Of a DNA stretch of 64,000 nt, positions 20,729-32,524 are shown one piece after another (the first letter of the stretch is position 1; every line of letters starts with the position of its first letter). Source of the stretch: Atopsyche davidsoni (Eukaryota > Arthropoda > Insecta > Trichoptera > Hydrobiosidae). The stretch is from the NCBI GenBank assembly GCA_022113835.1, contig JAILWY010000013.1, forward strand, positions 16,862,501-16,926,500. Reading direction: 5' to 3'. A model generated the notes under the pieces. The model did not search any database and was not told the origin of the DNA. It was given only the letters and a program-made list of their open reading frames with translations. Both the position numbers and the translations under genes were made by a program.

Positions 20729-21130
20729 GACGCTCATGCCAGCATAATGAATTTATTTATTTTTTCCGTATTCAATACGTTTGATAAAAAGTACTTTGGT
20801 GGAATACCAATTTAATATTTTAAATAAAATACTTGTGTGATTTTTCTCGCATAGTTAAATCGATTCGTGAAGCTACAATTACCCACCAAAAAGAATATTT
20901 TATAAAATATGAATGAAAAAAAGAATATTATTAATAAAAATTTTTTTGTGATTTCACCAACCATTTATGTTGGCATAAACAAAAGAAGTTTCGTTTGATT
21001 TTTCCAACATGAAAGGTTGGCGAAACTGATCTCCAATAAAATTAAACATGCGGAAAAATCCATCCATCAATGGGATTCCATCAAAGTACTTTTTGTCAAT
21101 ACGGAAAAAGAAATTATGCTGGCACGAGTA
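20729..21130. repeat. Large foldback containing family 2 copies d and e
   Basis: Outer arms match in inverted orientation: CATGCCAGCATAAT near 20736 pairs with ATTATGCTGGCACG near 21113, and the AAAGTACTTT blocks near 20790 and 21085 pair likewise. Copy d (minus, about 20785-20852) has lost its head. Copy e (plus, from 21001) keeps CCAAC/GTTGG and GAAA but has a damaged stem III (CTGATC instead of CCGGTC). The arrangement is head to head. Confidence 0.65.
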
Positions 21131-23829
21131 AATAATTCCTATTATAATTATAAAGTTAATTCTCTTTTTTTGTTAATATAAGGCGATATTTGTATCTTAC
21201 TTTATATATATGATATTTATATATACTTTTTTATGAATTCTAATCAAGCAGAGTGAACTTTCACCTGACGCGCTATAAAACGGACCTGAACGTGCGCAAG
21301 AAGAGTTGAAAGCGAAGTCCTCTGAACGCTATCTGATCTGTGGCCGGGGCTGAATGAGCGGGCTCGGAAAAATGACAAACTCGAGGGTGTGAGCCGCCAG
21401 GGGCGCCTACCGCGAGCAAACTGATTACTCTCCTTGCATAAAAGCTCCTGAAAAGCTGAATATGAAGATTAGCTTTTTAGAATAATCACCACCTTTTCGC
21501 ACTTTGTAATCTGTTTACTTTTACTGTTGAGCTCGTATAATTCCCTCTGCATTAGTGATGTCAGTTCTTCTTTGGAAGCTTTTGAATTTCCTTCACGGTA
21601 TTTTTTAAAAATTGGCCATATTTAGCTTTTGAAAAGAATGTGTCTACTCATCGCTTTTGATTTATTTTCTAAGAATTTTTCTGCATAATTCTATCTTTTT
21701 CTTCAGTGTGATTCCTTCTCACGGTGTTTTTTTTAATTCACAAAGGCGGCTCAGAGTGAGTCTGTCAAATCATAACTCAGTCGGCAGAGATATTTGCATC
21801 GAATGTATTATACAAATTGACGTATTAATTATAACACCTTGAATATAATAACATTCGGTTGCCAATTTTTCCTGCCATAAAGACAAAACCAAAAATCTTT
21901 ATTTTTAGATCGTGTCAAAAAGAAATTAACGAAAAATATGTCGCCTGGATCAACCAAAAAGAAACATTAAAACAGGCCTCTCAAATTTTTCGTCAATATG
22001 AATAGAAAGTGACCACTAAATTTAGACGACTTTTCTTTGTTTAACATAAAATGAACTGAGAAAAACTTTTTAAAAATATCGGAAAAGTATGCTTGTAAAA
22101 TATTCAATGTTCTCACTCATTATCCGAAGTCTACAGACATGATCGGGCGTAGACTTTTTGCCTCTCCACCAACTGCGGGACACTCGGTTGCGATGTGGGG
22201 ACTGATGCATTGTATTAACAAAAAGATCCAAAAATCACATTTAAATTGAATCATGTACAAAACACCACCACATCCATAAATATAAAACTTTTTTTTTATT
22301 TTCATCACATTTTAGTTTTGTGATTTATGTGCATTTTAAATATTATAAAAATTAATTTTGTTAGTAATTTAAACGATTGACAATTAAAGTTTTGTCACCG
22401 AATTTTAAAGCCCAGTAGAATTTTATAATCAAAAGTCCTTAAACAACAAAAAATGTTATTGTATTTTTATTCGTTTAACACATTAAATAAGCGAGAAATA
22501 ATGTGGAATGACGATAAACCTAAGATAAAATAAATCATTTCAACGGATAAGCTACTTTCCATACTGAGATTCATCCTTGGAAAATAATAAATATCATTTA
22601 CAATAAGAGAGTGCGCGGTCTTATTTATGTTTTCTTATATTCGATTCGTCTTTCTACTGTACACAAAGAAAACGTATGTATTTTTTTCATTGCGATTCGA
22701 TTTATCATGTCCCGTACAAAATGTATTCAATCCAAAACAAATCACTGAAACATTTATGTTTACAAAAACCAACCATTGGCCTTAGATTTGCTAGTTTCTT
22801 TTAGAGAATAAAATAAGCATTCCCGAAGATTTTTCGCTGAAATTGCTAGCTTTAATCATGTGACATCACCCAGCTCGGAAGGCTCACGCAGCCTGAGGAA
22901 AAGAACACATAATTGAAAATATTAACAAGCAAACGTAGCATTTTGTAGAATTGAGAAAAAAATATAAAATATTTAAAAAATGTAAATAATATGATTGCTT
23001 TCCCAACGCAGAAAGATCAAGGCAGGACTCAAGTCGCGAGCACCTCGCCGATGAATTCCGATGAGTTGTGACCCGCGTCGCGCATTATTCGGGTACCGCC
23101 TTTCTACGCGAAGAGAGATCATCGCTCCTCGCCCGCGCAGCCGCCCTCGCGGGGTCTGCGGGGGGCAGGGGGCCAGCCAGTGTACCCCAATATTACCGTC
23201 TTATTTTAATTTTAAATAAAACTAGTTATTCGATTGTTTATGCATGTTATATACTAATTAGTCCCTCTCGAAAATGTCTTCAAGGAGTTTAGAAAATTTG
23301 ATTATCTTTTTTATGGTATATCCTTTAAAAAATCGTATAAAATTTTGCTTTGCATTGAACTGACATTTTTATGATATTTTAAGTGAAATTTGCGTAATAG
23401 ATTCCATAACATCACAATAAACCTCCTTTAATATGCAAGTTTTCCACACAGTATACAATACGAGGAAAACGTTATATATGATTTATATTCGGTGGTGTTG
23501 GGGTGAAAAGATGCGGCGACCGACTTCCAAGTTATGGGGACATTTCAACCCTTAGACCTGGCGAAAGGCGAGCCAAACCACCCCTATTGCAACAACTATG
23601 AATGCAGCGTGAAAAATTTAAAAAAACATTTCGAATATTCTGTTCAGGTGTGTACATTTGCACCTTGTTAACGGGGTGTAGCTTTTAAGAGAGTTTTCTT
23701 ATTAATTTTTTAACATTATATTCAAAAGAAGAATTTTAAATATAACTAACGAATATAAATCATAAAACGCGGGTATAATTCTAAATAAAAGCATTTCCTC
23801 GCAGGGGGGAGCTTGCAATAATAACATTA
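21131..23829. other. Non-coding stretch with GC islands
   Basis: No gene recognised. Islands lie at about 21240-21420 and 23030-23185. Short open frames (62-74 codons) at 21657, 22120 and 23068 show no recognisable motif. Confidence 0.5.
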
Positions 23830-24062
23830 TTATACTCACTAATATGATTAGGCATATTTTTTCTCGTATTGAAAATGATTCAATGAAACTCTCAGAAAAA
23901 TATCATCGTGACTTGTGTAGGATTTGAACCTACATTTCCAAGCTTACGTGGCCGGTGTACTGACCCTTGTACTAACGAGTCACCTCTGTTAATCGAGAAT
24001 TTTTAACAATCATAATCTACACACGAACCAATGTGTAAAACGCACTTGATTGACGTTCAATC
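23830..24062 (-). repeat. tRNA-related foldback repeat, copy with complete tRNA-like head
   Basis: The minus strand reads a tRNA-like unit (23981 to 23910) followed by CGATGATATTTTTCTGAGAG and a body like the arms at 14317 and 29151. On the other side of the tRNA-like unit, about 24040-24060, plus-strand sequence (AAACGCACTTGATTGACGTT) resembles the tail at 14512-14530, so this copy also looks like a degraded head-to-head pair. Confidence 0.55.
23910..23981 (-). tRNA. tRNA-like sequence (possible tRNA-Thr CGT relic, SINE head)
   Basis: The minus strand folds as a 72-nt cloverleaf. The acceptor strands are GACTCGT and ACAAGTC (one mismatch), with GTAC/GTAC as a possible D stem. The T arm is GTAGG-TTCAAAT-CCTAC, giving a good B box (GGTTCAAATCC). 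The anticodon loop CACGTAA would give CGT, but it lacks U33 and the anticodon stem is poor. The unit sits at the head of a dispersed repeat, so it is more likely a SINE-type relic than a working tRNA gene. Confidence 0.45.
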
Positions 24063-24071
24063 CACAAAATA

Positions 24072-24073
<2 letters not shown>

Positions 24074-24104
<31 letters not shown>
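24074..24104. repeat. (AT)n microsatellite
   Basis: Alternating AT tract of about 30 bases adjoining the tRNA-related repeat. Confidence 0.85.
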
Positions 24105-24106
<2 letters not shown>

Positions 24107-26303
24107 TTATACTCATATAAAAATTAATGCAACTTGACATGTTTGGCATGACATTTTGAATAAGTTAAACCTGCTTGTTGAATAGGTAATTATTTTAGCA
24201 GACCAAATTTAATGTCTTAACAAAATCGCTTATATATAAAATACACAACGAAAAATACAGTTTTGGTTATTGAATCAGGCCATTAAAAATATATAATTTT
24301 TCCCTAAGTGTACCTAGGTGTAGTTGCACTAGGAATGTTTTGGAGGCCGCGCAGTGAGCCTCGCCAGTGCTGCTGGCCAGCCAGTCTGCTGGCTGCGAGG
24401 CGGCCTCGACACGCGCAGTGATCTTCTTCCTGTCTCGAACGCTTCTAATCAGGCTTCGCGAGGATTTCTGGGCACTTCCCTTTAACATCCCACGACTTCC
24501 ACAAAATTAAGGTTTGACATTCATTACATTGTACGTTACGCCACGCAGGTCGCAGTTGAAGACAGTAATGATAAATCAAGGTGCGTGGAAAGTGCCGAAA
24601 GCCGGGAGGAGGCGGGTCATTATTACCCTTACGAGAATCCCTCTACGATTTTGATAATTGAATGCAGTAGGAGTGTTTCAATCGAAGGTACCTGCTCCAC
24701 TATTGTCCGGCGTTTGCGCGGAACCTCCTCTCAGAATGGCGGCCTTTGTCTGGGAACTATTGTTATTTTAATAGGTTTCGTTTGTGTATATCACCGGAAG
24801 GACTAATAATTAATTCATATTCAGTAGATTTACCTCGATCCCTTTTTGTTCTGTGAACACCGGAATCTTTGGATTCTCGGTTAAGAACAAAGCTTCACGA
24901 TCTTAATTGAAATATATTTTCACAGATCTTCATTATTAAAGATCGGTATTTGTAAACTGGATATTATTCTCGAATAGTCGGTTAGCGCACCTCGTCGGCT
25001 TCGAGAGTAAACATCTGTTTCGGCAGCAAGGTGCTCCGCTTCTGCAGCGGCAGCCGAGCAGGCCGTGTCTGATGTGGCGCCTCGAGCCGTGCAAGCTTGT
25101 GCAAGATTCTTGGCGTCTAGCCTGGTTGAGGTTCTGAGCTTTTGTCAAACAAATACAAAATAAAAAAATTAATTAATAAATACGTAAAAACTTACCACCT
25201 CTTTAACAAACCCCAATCAACTAATTACAATAACAACGTGGATCAATGCACTTGAAATTTCTCAAAAGATATAAGGGATATAATTTGTTTTCAATTATCG
25301 ATTTTTTTATATTCTATCAAAATTAAGTAATAGGCAGTCGGCAAATATATCTAAAATTCTCTATTATTCAGGTAATAATTCACCATATTTACTGTTACCA
25401 AACTTTCCTCCAGAAGTTCAGAGCTCTCGCTCCTTATCAATACTCGATTTCTGAATTACGATGTCCGTTTTGGCATTCGCTTGCAGCTAATCAAGCTAAA
25501 CTAAGGCAATCATCTGTATTTTGCAACCAAAAAAATACAATGAAACTACATGGTAAGTAACGAAGTCCCTTTTTTCTGTGCCATATTAACTTAATTTATC
25601 ATTTACTTATTATTTTTTTGTTCAGATCAAAATCGTTGCCTCTTTATGAAGAAGTCCCTGGATCACGCTCTGACGGGCGTTTCAGACCGGCGCAAGAGGA
25701 CCCGCGGCTGTTTGAGTTTAATCGAGGACGGTTTGTTTCGGCGATGTTAACATCTATGAAAAATGTTTCATTTTATAATTGTGTATGTCCAAGGGATAGC
25801 ACGAGTGAAATAATAATGCAAAACATTTATATATTTTCAAAAGTACTCAATAATCGACAAAATATTCGTAATGATTATGGGACTACTAATATTTTAAAGA
25901 TTATGGATATCATCATACAGAAAAAATCCCACATAAGACAAAAAATATCTAATCCATATTATTTAACTAGTGATTCTGAAATGTTTTTTTTTAGTAACTA
26001 CATTTTATAATTGTTTATTTATAAGAATATAAATTTCGGGTTGTTTTAAATTTCACAATAAAAAGTCCAGCAGCAGTATTTATAGCCGAGCATGTATGCC
26101 GCAGTGGCCTAATGCGAGTTCCTTGTCCGCTCTGGCCGCCATCGCGCCACCCGGCCGACCCGCCGCGACAGCGCTGGAGGAATCAGTAAACTAGCGATAT
26201 TTTTACTTCCAATGTTTATATAAATAACAACAAAAAAAAAACTTGATTACTAGCAGTTTTTGTTTTACTGAACTAATAAATACCCGATCTTCTTTTTGGA
26301 CAC
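24105..26303. other. Non-coding stretch with clustered GC islands
   Basis: No gene recognised. Islands lie at about 24340-24480, 24550-24780, 24980-25140, 25650-25740 and 26090-26180, the densest cluster in the window. The first holds CTGGCCAGCCAGTCTGCTGG, a short self-overlapping repeat. Open frames of 70-130 codons cross several islands but none shows a domain I know. Confidence 0.45.
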
Positions 26304-27829
26304 ACTGTATATAAAACACAAAAGATGTTTCTATGTCCGACATAGGCTTTGAAACCATCCAACTGATGTAGTTCAAACCGGTTTCATTTGAAAGACAATA
26401 ATACGAAGAATCTTTTAAATTTTTAAAACAATGCATTAAATACATTCGGTTTATTAATTAAGTCAATTTCGACATTTTCCATACAAAAATTTTCAACATC
26501 TGTAAAGTCGACATCGCTCCTCGTAAATAAATTGAACAAAGAACATTGTGAAGATTACGCATGATACAAAACAAATCACTGATCTGTCATTCAAAACAGA
26601 GAGTTTTAACATAGTGAGTTTGTCTGTTTAAATATATGAGAAAAAAAATTATTAAACAAAAATATACGTATTACAAGTTTCATCTATGGATCAAATGCAT
26701 ATCGCGTTATGATAAGAGCCCAACAATTCAATCAATTCATTGTTGACATGTACGCCAAAATTGTAAGCGAGCGGCTTCTGTACATTCGTTTGAACAAAAA
26801 AAAATTACGTGTCGAAGTATATATTTATTTGCACGATGCAATTGAAAATTATGGAAACGCCGCCAACATTGGTCAAATATGCATACTTCCTGCATTTTAT
26901 ACTGGAAGCCCAAGACTTATGCATGAGTATGCTCAAGATGCTTTGACGTATGCTTTGAAGTATTTGACGTAGGCATACAGGCGATTGAATAGCAAAAGCG
27001 GAGTTTACCGCACGCTCATATTCTAATTTGGCTGAAAGAAAAAATCGTTCCAACTCAAATCGATAGTGTTATATTTGCTGAACTACCAAATCTACAAAAA
27101 TATCCGATACTTTCTGACGTTGTCTGCAAGAACATGATTCACGGCCCACGCGGAGCATTGAATATGAATACGCCTTGCATGAAAGACGGCAATGCACGAA
27201 AAAATATCGACGCGATTGGATTAATGAAACTCAAACTGGTGAGGATGGTTATCCGAAATACAGACGACGAAAGCCGGACGATGGAGGATTCACCAACACT
27301 ATTAAGTATAAAACATTGATATTGATATTGCCTAGTACATATGCAAATATGTAAACAGCAATGAAGCTGTATGCTGAATTCTTGGTTTCAGTATTCACGA
27401 ATGATATCCAACTGTTCAACATCTTTCTGTTCATTTAGAAAACGGTCAACCTGTTTATTTTACTGAAAAAAAAAGCCGAAGAACAAGCAGCACAGCTTCA
27501 ATAATAACCATCTGGATTACCACCACACATCTTAACTTCAAAAGTTGGTTCACCATAGCTGCTCATTCGCAACTAAGATCCACTTATATTGTGCAACGGA
27601 ACAAGACTTGCTGTTAAAAAACGATCGCCACGTAGTTGATCGAAGCCACAATCCAAATCATAGCCGAAAAATCTTTGTTTACACACTTACCGAAAAAACT
27701 CAATATATCATTTGTCCGCTAGCATTAAGATAAAAAAGTTAATAAAAAACAAAATTTCCTTTTTTTCGAACAAATAAAAATAATGTATTTATTTTTTTAG
27801 TGTAGTGGCACACGCCGGGTATCCGCTAG
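26304..27829 (+). mobile_element. Helitron remnant B4
   Basis: Plus-strand copy of about 1.5 kb. The 3' end CTAG is at 27826-27829. The 5' end is degraded (CTGTATATAAAACAC instead of TCTATATATATAAAAC), so 26304 is approximate. It belongs to the 5' subfamily of B2 and B7 and keeps the longest Rep-proximal coding remnant in the window. Confidence 0.8.
26709..27319 (+). pseudogene. Helitron Rep-proximal pseudogene
   Basis: At 26709-26972 the frame reads FNQFIVDMYAKI, RLLYIRLNKKKLRVEVYIYL, HDAIENYGNAANIGQICILP, TGSPRLMHEYAQDALTYALK. This is the segment of Helitron proteins just before the HUH Rep core. After a stop it continues in other frames with LTHAHIL-type sequence, FAELPNLQ, VVCKNMIHGPRGALNMN and a frame-shifted copy of the GEDGYPKYRRR segment to 27319. 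The HUH histidines are not recoverable with confidence, and the helicase core is almost absent. Confidence 0.75.
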
Positions 27830-28330
27830 TTTACTATATAGTATAATCCACGTATTACTATCGCGATATATACTACATTTTATAAATTTTATTAGAAAGT
27901 TTGTAACAAAACGACATTTTCGCGGCCAAGTAAGAAGATTTTCCGCTTACCAAGTTATAATGAGAACAACTTTATAATGATGCGATTTTATTTATTATAA
28001 TAGAACTTTTCATGTGATTTTGGATTGCCTGCGCCTTTAACGGGATATTCATAACTTGAATAATCAAGCTTGCCGAGCTTTTTATATTTAACATTTTACA
28101 GCAAACTTTACGACGCAAGTTCATATTCTTTCATGAAGCCAAGGCACGAGAAATACCGCACATCCTATTTGATGATTTAAAAGAAAAAAGAAAACATTGA
28201 ACATCTTTATCTAGTTGTATGCGCTCACATTTGTGCTCAAGTCGTTAGCATTCATTCACAGATAAATTGTAAACAAGATGACTTTAATCTCTAAACCAAG
28301 ATTTCACCACATGTGAATTTATAAATCCAA
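27830..28330. other. AT-rich non-coding stretch
   Basis: I see no gene, repeat copy or GC island here. Confidence 0.5.
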
Positions 28331-28339
28331 TTTGTTTAC

Positions 28340-28421
<82 letters not shown>

Positions 28422-28434
28422 TTAAGTAAATTTA
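28331..28434. repeat. Palindromic (AT)n microsatellite with unique-sequence arms
   Basis: An AT tract of about 75 bases is bracketed by TTTACTTAATATTATA on the left and its near reverse complement (ATATTAAGTAAA) on the right. The whole unit forms one long, nearly perfect hairpin whose arms extend beyond the AT repeat. Confidence 0.75.
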
Positions 28435-29091
28435 ATGATGCTCGATGTCAGATATTTTAGGGTTAAATAAGACTTATAAGTGGCGATGAATAGATCTTAA
28501 TCTGCGATGTAAATTTCAATTCATTGGTGAAAATCTTTCAGAAAAAATCACATCTGATTAGCAATACTGGCTATTTAACATTGATTTATCTATTCTATGG
28601 ATTATAAACACTGTATTATTTATTGAAGCACAGTAGAAATAGTTGATATAATCCATCGGAGACTTTTATATTTTTTATTTGACTTATAGTGTTTCTATCA
28701 ACGCCCGAAGTCATGGGCGGGGACTGGAGGTGAGCGTCTCCGAATGAAGTCTCCCTAAACCAACGTCTACTTTTGTTTACTACGAAACATTTATTAGTTA
28801 AGTCCATAAAAATAAAAACTTAAAATAATACCTAAGAAGATTTTCCAATGATTAAAAATAAAATATTAACAAAAAATAATATTGTAGTTAAATGGAATAT
28901 GCCCATAATTAAAAAAAGCAGCAGTTTATTTTAAAAAAATAATTATTTCAATAAATGAAGAAAATGAATTCAAAGATATTATTTTACTCCTTTTACGTAA
29001 ACTGAATGATCTAAAGTTTGAGTTACAGTTATTCTTTTTTAAATCAGCATTGCATCCGATCTTCGTGCCCAAATTACTTTCATATTAATTT
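28435..29091. other. AT-rich non-coding stretch
   Basis: No gene. A short GC-richer patch lies at about 28695-28760. Confidence 0.5.
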
Positions 29092-29273
29092 TAGATTAAT
29101 GTCAATCAGAATGCGTTTTTATTTACCCATGCAGGTATTAGTATGTTTATGTGATTAAGCACATTTTTTCATACATTGAAAACGATTAAAGAAAACTCTC
29201 AGAATTATTTGATGATATTTTCTGAGAGTTTTCTTTAATCGTTTTCAATGTATGAAAAAATGTGCTTAATCAC
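29092..29273. repeat. Foldback repeat (tRNA-related family), 53-nt perfect arms
   Basis: Arms 29151-29203 and 29221-29273 are perfect reverse complements around a 17-nt spacer. The left side continues into the family tail (29092-29150), the reverse complement of about 14485-14547. The head with the tRNA-like part is missing; the junction lies inside the CTGAGAG block. Confidence 0.8.
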
Positions 29274-30534
29274 ACAAATTACTTTCGTTTACAGTTTACA
29301 GTAATACGCCTGGTAATTAATTTGAGTTTTATAATTTTAGTATTGTAAACATTTTGAATTTTCAGTAGGGACGTATGATTATCTACCAAATGAGCGACGG
29401 CCGCGGCAAACGCGCTCTGCAACGCACTCAAAGGTTTAGCACCTAACCTCGTGCCAGGCGTCCGGCGTTTCCGCTTCCTTTCTACGAAAAACGAAAAGCC
29501 GCATAATAAAATGTAACCGGGGGCGTTGGGAGCTGCGGGGAAGGGGCGCGACGCCCGGCGGGAGGCGTGCGTTTTAATCAAAACCTTAATTAAAACCTAA
29601 TGAGAAGATATTGTGTTTACACGACGCCGTGATGAGAAAATTGCTGCCGCCGCGCGCCCGGAGGGGGAGGGAGGGGTCGGCCCCTCGCAGGTGGGTGCTG
29701 CGCTTTTTTCATTTTGCTGCCGCAGGTGCAAAGCTTGTTTTTTGTTGATTCTTTTGCAGAGTATTGATTGTTTTTTGTTGCGGTGTTCTTAGTGCAAAGT
29801 GTTTCATTTTACTCTGCTGGCGTATCATGAGACTAAACATTGTTTTCAAAGAAAGATATTTTTATTTATTACAAGCCGGGTACAAGCCAAACCTTCGGTT
29901 TCGAAAGCGATCAACGAGAGAGTTTGAATACGTTGATTGTGTGTATTCACTCATTAGGCTATAGGGTATTCCTGTTACTGGAATATCAATCAATCACGTA
30001 TTTGATATAGTCAGTAACCGCGTTTAGGGTCAATGAGGTTGAATCGATCAATTACCGGCAAATCTCATTAGGCTGTTTGTCTCGAGATCACAGTCCAAGG
30101 ACAGGGAACTCGCCCGACAAGGCTTTGAAGAAGGTGGCGGAAGCTTCCGGTGTCCCCAGTATTGGGAGCACTAGACGATGTACTAAATTTGTATATGTGC
30201 CCAGAATTATGAAAGTGATCTATGTTATCTTTATCTTCTATCGAGATTTTAAATGATTTGCGTTTGAATAAATTTAAAAAATATTTATGTGTTGTGTAAC
30301 ATTGTTGTTAAGTTTTGAATTACTATTGAATAATGAAAATTTACTATGACTGTGAACTTTTGAGTGAACTCATACGCAAATTGGGTTTAGGCCTTTTTCA
30401 AAATTCAAATATGACACAAATGATTTATTATAGATCAATAAAAACCTATGGGATTTATTAAATTTGTCTTAATTAATTAATTACTTTTTTGAAAATAGAA
30501 CTGTCAACTTTTCGACACTGGCACTATTAATATA
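29274..30534. other. Non-coding stretch with a large GC island
   Basis: No gene recognised. The island at about 29380-29720 is among the largest in the window. A 100-codon minus frame (29279-29581) crosses it without any known motif. Confidence 0.45.
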
Positions 30535-31773
30535 ATAGCAGATACCCGGCGCGTGCTACTACGCTAAATAAAGAAATAAAATAATATTTTATTTGTTCGA
30601 AAAAAAAAAGAAGGAAATTTTTTAATTTATTAACTTTTTTATCATAATGCTAGCGGATATACAATATAGTGAGTTTTTTGGTAGGTGTGTAAACATAAAT
30701 ATTTTTCGGCGTTCTGACCCATCTGAAATTTAGTGATTTCATCGTTTCGATTTGAAAGCTCGAACACTGTCGTGTCTAGCCTTTGTTAACATATTTGTAT
30801 ATGTACTGAATGGATTTCACGGAGTTGCAGTATTCCACATTGATATATGTTTTTGACAGTATTGGACTGTATGGAACAATCCATCTGTTATCAATGTCAA
30901 TATCAAAGTTTCTTTTTTCTTAATTTAAAAGTGGTGGTGAATCCTCCATATTCTGTCTTTCGTCGTCTGTATTTCGGATATCCATCCTCACCAATTTGAG
31001 TTTCATTAATCAAATCGCGTGGATATCTTTTCATGCATTTGCCGTCTTTTATGCAAGGCGAATTCATATTCAATGCTCCGCATAGGCCGTGAATCATGTT
31101 CTTACAAACAACGTCAAAAAGTATCGGATCTTCATGTTGATTCGGTAGTTCAGCAAATATAACACTATCGATTTAAAATCGTGCTGTAATCCTCGCTTTT
31201 GCCATTTAATCGAATACATCTAGCATTGCACTTCGCCGTATGATTTTTTATCGTGAGATCCATGAGTTTTTGTTTGAAAACTCTATCTGTCAGATCGTGT
31301 CTGATTCGATGACTGACCAAGCGATAGCAAATCTTTGATTTCCGACCAAGCAGGATTGTACGTAAATGTGATGAAAAGATCCGGTCACAAATGAATGACA
31401 GTTCTGTGTCATGCAGCCTGCATTATACAATTTCATACTAATCTTAACAAACATCAAGATCATTTTTTTTTTGTTGGCAGCCTGCATATACGCGAAAATG
31501 TTACTGCTCCTTTTTTGAAAAGTATTCGCTACCGCAAAATGTTGAAACTTACAAAAGTTTCAACATTTTTCAAGTTTCCCATACAAATGGGAAATGTTGA
31601 AAATCTATTTGATTAAATAAACCGAATTTGATTATTAATTGTTATATTTAAGTGGCCTAAAACCACCTCAGTATTATTGGATTTCAAATGAAACCGGTTT
31701 GGGGCACATGGGTTTTAAAGCTTCGCGTATCAAATAACCGCCGGTTTTTGAGTTTGTGTTTTATATATATAGA
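30535..31773 (-). mobile_element. Helitron remnant B5 (minus)
   Basis: Minus-strand copy of about 1.24 kb, closely parallel to B1. The 3' terminus is mutated (ATAG at 30535-30538 where others have CTAG). The 5' TC is the plus-strand GA at 31772-31773, followed by T. It belongs to the subfamily of B1, B3 and B6. Confidence 0.8.
30640..31097 (-). pseudogene. Helitron Rep segment fused to helicase tail, pseudogene
   Basis: The minus strand from 31097 reads MIHGLCGALNMNSPCIKDGK, CMKRYPRDLINETQIGEDGY, PKYRRRKTEYGGF, then a run of extra A residues ends the frame at 30903. Degraded Rep motif 3 sequence follows, then the helicase tail (KNIYVYTPTKKLTI) near 30690. The domain junction matches B1 and B6. 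Confidence 0.7.
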
Positions 31774-32490
31774 TTTGGATAATACTTCGCTTTATTTCAA
31801 AATTATGAAACGAGCATTAAAATGAGAAACGTTGCGCTCCCGCCTCCCGTCGTGCCCCGGGCCCCCCGGGAGCAGAGTGCTAAACCGTGTCGCCCCACTC
31901 CCTGCCGCGGGGGGCACTGATAATCCTTTTGTCAAATTTTGGACCTACACATTGCCAAGGTGAAAGAATCGCCGTGATGTGGTGCGCTAGTTGGCGCACG
32001 GTGCGGTCCCGTTGCGTTTTATTGAAACATTCTATTTTATGGATTCATAACTTTAACAGTGGAATCTGATAAATTTATTTTTACTGATGAGAAATTTGAT
32101 TATCGAATATTTTTTTACATATGCAACAAAGCACAAGCAGTATATCTGATAAAATAGCATGTTTTGTGATTTAAAAAATTTAGATTTACAATCGAATATA
32201 TAATTTTATTTTACTTATATTTATTGAGCTCTGTCGCATTATGAAAAAGCTCAATAAGTTATGCTTATTAATTAAAAAAATCACATGAGTAATGTTTTAA
32301 CTAACCAATTACATACTTTTACAAATAATATAATATATGTACTATTTTTCCTGGAGGTATCACTATTGGTTGTTTTTAAATGCAATTATTTTTTTCTAGA
32401 GAACATGATATCTAATAATATGAAAACGAGGACATAATAGTATCAAGCCTCGGCCAGGGCTGGTCGGGGAGTACAGTGCAGTGTAACTAA
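31774..32490. other. Non-coding stretch with GC island
   Basis: No gene. A GC-rich patch (about 31830-31915) contains GCCCCGGGCCCCCCGGG-like sequence. The remainder is AT-rich. Confidence 0.5.
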
Positions 32491-32510
32491 CCCCCCCCCC
32501 CCCCTCCCCC
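32491..32510 (+). repeat. Poly-C tract
   Basis: Fourteen C, one T, five C. It lies just left of the inverted duplication. Confidence 0.9.
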
Positions 32511-32524
32511 GAGTGCAGTTTAAA

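Noticed and set aside
23910..23981. Functional tRNA-Thr gene
   Set aside because: U33 is missing, the anticodon stem is weak and the acceptor has a mismatch; the flanks are repeat sequence, so a SINE-type relic is preferred.
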